Assembly: GCA_017960065.1 (NCBI GenBank)
Contig: JAGCZK010000112.1
Coordinates: 1-8,716, forward strand
Direction of reading: 5' to 3'
Origin: Paludibacteraceae bacterium
GTDB lineage: Bacteria > Bacteroidota > Bacteroidia > Bacteroidales > Paludibacteraceae
Length of the DNA: 8,716 nucleotides
Made by a program: the position numbers and the translations under genes. Each line of letters opens with the position of its first letter. Positions within the stretch are counted from its first letter, which is position 1. Of the stretch, positions 5,028 to 8,716 are shown in pieces. The notes under the pieces are model-generated. The model had not been told where the DNA came from. It ran no database searches and saw only the letters and a list, made by a program, of their open reading frames with translations.

Positions 5028-8015
5028 ATGAACCGTTCGGACAATCTGAAGAAACTCTACTTTAAGGATACCTCCTTTGCCAGTCTGATGACCCAACGGA
5101 TTTACAACATCCTGCTGGTGGCCAGTAAGTACGACGCGTTCATGCTGGAGGAGGACGGGCGCATCGATGAGCAGATCTTCAACGAATATACGGCGCTCAA
5201 CCTGCGCTATGCCCCGCGTTTTACGCTGGCCTCGACCATCGAGGAGGCCTGTGAGCTCGAGCGCACCCGCAACTTTGAGTTGGTCATCATGATGCCCGTC
5301 GGCGACAGCAAGGACGTTTTCGAACTGGCGAATGTCTTCAAGCGCAACAAGCCCGACGTGCCCATCGTCCTGCTCACCCCGTTTTCGGGCGAAATGCTCA
5401 ACCGCATCTTCGGCCGTCAGGAGTTTGACGACATCGACTACGTGTTTTCGTGGATGGGCGAAACCGACCTGTTGCTGGCCATTGTCAAGTTGATTGAGGA
5501 CAAGATGAACGTCGATCAGGACATTGCCTCGGTGGGCGTGCAGACCATCCTGTTTGTCGAAGACTCGGTGCATTTCTATTCGACGATTCTACCCTATTTG
5601 TACAAGCATGTGTTTGTGCAGTCGCGCTCGTTCATGACCGAAGCGCTCAACGACCACGAGCAGATGCTGCGTATGCGCGGGCGGCCAAAGATTCTGCTGG
5701 CCCGTAATTACGAAGAGGCCCGCGACCTCTACCTCAAATACGAGCAAAACATCCACGGTGTGGTGACCGATATCCGTTTCCCGATGGGCGGTGACATGTG
5801 CGCCACGGCGGGAATCGAGCTCATCAAGAACCTGCGCCTGCGCGATCCCTTCCTCCCGATCATCGTTGAGTCGAGCGAGGAGCAGAACCGTGCCGTTGTC
5901 GAGCGCCTGAAGTGCCATTTCATCAACAAAAACGACCGGACGATGCACCTGTTGCTCAAGGATGCGGTGACATCGAACTTCGGCTTCGGCGATTTCGATT
6001 TTATCCTGCCCGACACGGGCGAGGTGGTGGCCAAAGTGCGCAATCTCAAGGACTTGCAGAACCAGATCAACACCATCCCGACCGAGTCGCTCTACTACCA
6101 CATGTCGCACAACCATTTGTCGCGTTGGTTGTATTCGCGGGCGATGTTCCCGCTGGCCGAATTTTTGCGCGAGTTGCGCATCAGCAATGTCAGCGAAATC
6201 GATGAGGCGCGGAAGGTGATTTTTGATGCTATCGTTGCCTACCGGCGAATCAAAAACAAGGGCGTGGTGGCCGTGTTTATCAGCGACCGCTACGACAGCT
6301 ACTCCAATTTTGCCCGTATCGGCGAAGGCTCGATGGGCGGCAAGGGCCGCGGCCTGGCCTTTTTGGACATGCTTTCCAAGCGCAACATGGAGTTCTTTGA
6401 GTACGAGAACACGCAGATTGTGGTGCCCAAAACGGTGGTGCTCTGTACCGACAAGTTCGACGAGTTTATGGAGACCAACAATCTCTATCCCATTGCCTTG
6501 TCGGATTTGCCCGACGAAGAAATCCTCAAGCATTTTTTGCAGGCCGAACTGCCCCGGCAGGTGGTGGGCGACCTCTACGCCTACCTCGGTGCGGTGTCGA
6601 ACCCGATTGCCATACGTTCTTCGAGTCTGCTCGAAGACGCTCATTACCAACCGTTTGCAGGCGTTTATTCGACCTACATGGTGCCCAATGTCGAAGGCCA
6701 TCGCATCACCACCCTGATGATGATTTGCGAGGCCATCAAGGCGGTCTATGCGTCGGTATATTACCATGCCAGCAAGTCGTACATGCTGGCGACCAAAAAC
6801 GTCATCAGCCGCGAAAAGATGGCCGTGGTGCTGCAAGAGGTCTGCGGCGAGCCGCACGGCCAGCGGTTTTACCCTTCGTTTTCGGGCGTGGCGCGTTCGC
6901 TCAACTTCTATCCCATCGGCGACGAAAAACCCGAAGACGGCGTGGTCAACCTGGCGCTCGGTTTGGGCAAATACATTGTGGATGGCGGCCAGACGCTGCG
7001 CTTCTCGCCCAAGCATCCCAAAAACATTTTGCAGACCAGCACGCTCGACTTTGCGCTCAACGAAACCCAAACGCATTTCAATGCGCTCGACATCAGCAAA
7101 ACCACGTTCGAACCGATGGTCGATGACGGGTTCAACCTGTTCCGGCTGCCGGTGCGCGACGCGGAGCAGGACGGCACACTGCGCTACATCGCCTCGACCT
7201 TCGACCCCTACGACCAGATGCTGCTCGACGGCATTTACGAAGGCGGGCGCAAGGTGATCACCTTCTCGCACATCCTCGAGCACGAGGTCTTCCCGCTGGC
7301 CGATTTGCTCGACAAGGTGCTCAAGGTCGGTGAGCGCGAAATGGGCCGTCCGGTCGAAATCGAGTTCGCCGTCAATCTCGATTACGAGAAGAACGAGCAT
7401 AACACCTTCTATCTCTTGCAGATACGACCGATCGTCGATGCCAACAAGTCGATCGAGGAAGATTTGTCGGTCGTACCGCGCGAAGACCGCTTCATCTCCT
7501 CGGCCAACGCTTTGGGCAACGGCATCATGACGGATATCTTTGATGTGATTTATGTCAAGGACGGCATGTTCTCGCAAGCCAACAACCAGTTGATCGGCTA
7601 CGATATCGACAAGTTCAACAAACAGCTGATGGCCGAAAACCGGCCCTATATCCTCATCGGTCCCGGGCGTTGGGGCTCGAGCGACCCCTGGCTGGGAATC
7701 CCGGTGAAATGGCCGAATATAGCTGGTGCGAAGGTGATTGTGGAGGCGGGCGAAACCTCGTACCACATCGACCCGAGCCAGGGTACGCACTTTTTCCAGA
7801 ACCTGACTTCCTGCGGTTCGGTCTATCTGACGGTAGATACCCTCGGAGAGCAGGAGTTCTTCTGCAAGGAATACCTCGAGCAGGCCGAAGTCATCGCCGA
7901 AACCGAGTATATCCGCCATGTGCGTTTCGGCGCGCCGCTGATTACCAAGGTCGATGGCAAAAAGAACCTCGGCCTGGTGCTGAAGGCCGGGCTGTCGTCG
8001 GGTGAAAATCATTGA
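5028..8015 (+). CDS. Multidomain protein: two receiver-like domains, PPDK/PEP-synthase-type ATP-grasp domain, uncharacterised C-terminal domain
   Basis: A 995-residue soluble protein that automatic pipelines would probably call phosphoenolpyruvate synthase, but which is not one. Residues about 24-160 look like a degenerate receiver (no acidic pair, no phosphoacceptor Asp). Residues about 171-315 form an apparently complete receiver: acidic pair E178/D179 in FVEDS, phosphoacceptor D248 in VVTDIRFP, S282/S283 and K301 in INKN. A linker (about 352-410) carries YYHMSHNHLSRWLYSRAMF. Residues about 428-803 match the PPDK N-terminal ATP-grasp fold: glycine-rich GEGSMGGKGRGL (432-443), PIAIRSSSLLEDA (526-538), FSGVARS (618-624), and EIEFAVN with LLQIRPI (777-802). 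Residues about 810-995 contain GPGRWGSSDPWLGIPV (878-893) and IDPSQGTHFFQN (914-925), a domain I cannot name. The phosphohistidine swivel domain and PEP-binding barrel are absent. ATP binding and regulation by phosphorylation are inferred; the acceptor and product are unknown. No signal peptide or membrane segment is seen. It is probably cotranscribed with the LemA gene 33 bp downstream. Confidence 0.85.
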   Translation: MNRSDNLKKLYFKDTSFASLMTQRIYNILLVASKYDAFMLEEDGRIDEQIFNEYTALNLRYAPRFTLASTIEEACELERTRNFELVIMMPVGDSKDVFELANVFKRNKPDVPIVLLTPFSGEMLNRIFGRQEFDDIDYVFSWMGETDLLLAIVKLIEDKMNVDQDIASVGVQTILFVEDSVHFYSTILPYLYKHVFVQSRSFMTEALNDHEQMLRMRGRPKILLARNYEEARDLYLKYEQNIHGVVTDIRFPMGGDMCATAGIELIKNLRLRDPFLPIIVESSEEQNRAVVERLKCHFINKNDRTMHLLLKDAVTSNFGFGDFDFILPDTGEVVAKVRNLKDLQNQINTIPTESLYYHMSHNHLSRWLYSRAMFPLAEFLRELRISNVSEIDEARKVIFDAIVAYRRIKNKGVVAVFISDRYDSYSNFARIGEGSMGGKGRGLAFLDMLSKRNMEFFEYENTQIVVPKTVVLCTDKFDEFMETNNLYPIALSDLPDEEILKHFLQAELPRQVVGDLYAYLGAVSNPIAIRSSSLLEDAHYQPFAGVYSTYMVPNVEGHRITTLMMICEAIKAVYASVYYHASKSYMLATKNVISREKMAVVLQEVCGEPHGQRFYPSFSGVARSLNFYPIGDEKPEDGVVNLALGLGKYIVDGGQTLRFSPKHPKNILQTSTLDFALNETQTHFNALDISKTTFEPMVDDGFNLFRLPVRDAEQDGTLRYIASTFDPYDQMLLDGIYEGGRKVITFSHILEHEVFPLADLLDKVLKVGEREMGRPVEIEFAVNLDYEKNEHNTFYLLQIRPIVDANKSIEEDLSVVPREDRFISSANALGNGIMTDIFDVIYVKDGMFSQANNQLIGYDIDKFNKQLMAENRPYILIGPGRWGSSDPWLGIPVKWPNIAGAKVIVEAGETSYHIDPSQGTHFFQNLTSCGSVYLTVDTLGEQEFFCKEYLEQAEVIAETEYIRHVRFGAPLITKVDGKKNLGLVLKAGLSSGENH

Positions 8016-8048
8016 TAACCAAAACAAATTTATGATATCCATACGCTT

Positions 8049-8630
8049 ATGAAAAAGATTCTTTTTGGCCTGGCGCTGTTGCTGGGCATGTCGGTCATGC
8101 TGACCAGTTGCAATTACAATGATTTGGTCGAAGAACAGGAAGAGGTGGAAGGCGCCTGGGCCGAGGTACAAAACCAGTACCAACGTCGTCTGGACCTGAT
8201 TCCCAATCTGGTCAACACCGTGAAGGGCTATGCCGCCCACGAGCAGAACACGCTCAACATGGTGACAAGCGCCCGTGCCAAGGCCGGCAGCATGCAGTTG
8301 TCGGTGGAGGACCTGGACGAAGAAACCCTGGCCAAGTACCAGAAGGTGCAAGACGAGTTGTCGCAGGGAATCGGCCGCTTGCTGGCCATTGCCGAGGCCT
8401 ATCCCGACCTCAAGGCCAACGAAAACTTTTTGGCGCTGCAAGACCAGCTCGAAGGGACCGAAAACCGTATTGCCGTGGCGCGTCGCAACTTCAATGAGGA
8501 GGCGCGCGAGTACAATGCCGACATCCGTAAGTTTCCGACCGTGATTTACGCCGGATGGTTCGGTTTCAAACGCAAACCTTATTTCGAGTCGCAGTCGGGA
8601 GCCGAGTATGCGCCCGAGGTGCAATTCTAA
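8049..8630 (+). CDS. lemA: LemA-family lipoprotein
   Basis: A 193-residue LemA-family protein. Its N-terminus is a lipoprotein signal: MKK, a hydrophobic stretch, then the lipobox LTSC with C21 as the lipidated residue, so the mature protein should be membrane-anchored and periplasmic or outer-membrane facing. The core has the family hallmark YQRRLDLIPNLVNTVKGYA (about residues 44-62), then HEQNTLNMVTSARAKA, and the C-terminal NRIAVARRNFNEEAREYN, forming the long-helix LemA fold. The molecular function of LemA is not established. In many Bacteroidota it is followed by TPM-domain (YgcG-like) genes, which would lie beyond the window. The 33-bp gap from the upstream gene holds no recognisable promoter or terminator, so the two probably share a transcript. 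Confidence 0.93.
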   Translation: MKKILFGLALLLGMSVMLTSCNYNDLVEEQEEVEGAWAEVQNQYQRRLDLIPNLVNTVKGYAAHEQNTLNMVTSARAKAGSMQLSVEDLDEETLAKYQKVQDELSQGIGRLLAIAEAYPDLKANENFLALQDQLEGTENRIAVARRNFNEEAREYNADIRKFPTVIYAGWFGFKRKPYFESQSGAEYAPEVQF

Positions 8631-8716
8631 GTTTCTTGTTTGAAGGTTTGAAAATTTGATGGAGGTGAGGGGTTTTCCGAGAGGTTACTGGAGGGGTCGG
8701 TGCCGGTTGCTGGTGC
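8631..8716. other. Unassigned tail of the window
   Basis: Eighty-six bases after the LemA stop, purine- and G-rich on the plus strand. An ATG at 8659 is open to the window edge (19 codons) but its Arg/Gly-rich translation does not look like a signal peptide or known start. No hairpin with a U tract is visible, so termination after LemA is not shown. Confidence 0.3.

Noticed and set aside
5028..8015. Annotation as phosphoenolpyruvate synthase (ppsA)
   Set aside because: Only the ATP-grasp domain is shared. The phosphohistidine motif and PEP-binding C-terminal barrel are missing, and receivers and an unrelated C-terminal domain are present.
5589..8624. A 1011-codon open frame on the minus strand opposite the ATP-grasp and LemA genes
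   Set aside because: It runs antisense to two genes with clear domain motifs. Its translation is His/Arg/Gln/Val-rich with no recognisable domain, as expected for the complement of GC-biased codons, and it spans the two real genes and their gap without signals of its own.

Overview
The window looks like a chromosomal core segment of a Bacteroidales (Bacteroidota) bacterium with GC-rich coding DNA. Three things point there: an ArgF' transcarbamylase of the N-succinylornithine type, promoters that fit the Bacteroides -33 TTTG / -7 TAnnTTTG pattern rather than -35/-10, and start codons without clear Shine-Dalgarno sequences. I cannot name the genus. I see no insertion sequence, phage gene, CRISPR array, tRNA or rRNA.

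Layout. (1) 1-750, +: the last 249 codons of the argF'-type carbamoyltransferase, ending at a stem-loop (772-803) that can terminate transcription from both sides. (2) 823-1699, -: greA followed 13 bp later by a HIT-domain protein, probably one operon, convergent with argF'. (3) 1700-2171: a 472-bp AT-rich divergent region without a convincing protein gene but full of RNA signals. Reading the minus strand from right to left, it holds a consensus promoter (1997-2027), a candidate small RNA of about 76 nt ending in a strong intrinsic terminator (1917-1992), then a second consensus promoter (1876-1906) and an approximately 106-nt leader ending in a second terminator (1766-1798), 66 nt before the greA start. 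On the plus strand there is a -7 element for miaB at 2140-2147. The stretch 2028-2139 shows nothing else I can name. (4) 2172-3539, +: miaB. (5) 3639-4940, +: an OmpA-family outer-membrane protein with its own promoter and terminator. (6) 5028-8015, +: a 995-residue protein carrying two receiver-like domains, a PPDK/PEP-synthase-type ATP-grasp domain and a C-terminal domain I do not recognise. It lacks the phosphohistidine and PEP-binding domains of true PEP synthase. (7) 8049-8630, +: a LemA-family lipoprotein 33 bp downstream, probably in the same transcript. (8) 8631-8716: an unassigned tail.

How they work together. The left half is housekeeping: arginine synthesis, transcript-cleavage factor, HIT hydrolase and tRNA A37 methylthiolation. 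The right half joins two envelope proteins (OmpA-like and LemA) to a large cytoplasmic protein built like a signalling or phosphotransfer enzyme of unknown function. The most interesting items are that multidomain protein and the two tandem promoter-RNA-terminator units upstream of greA.
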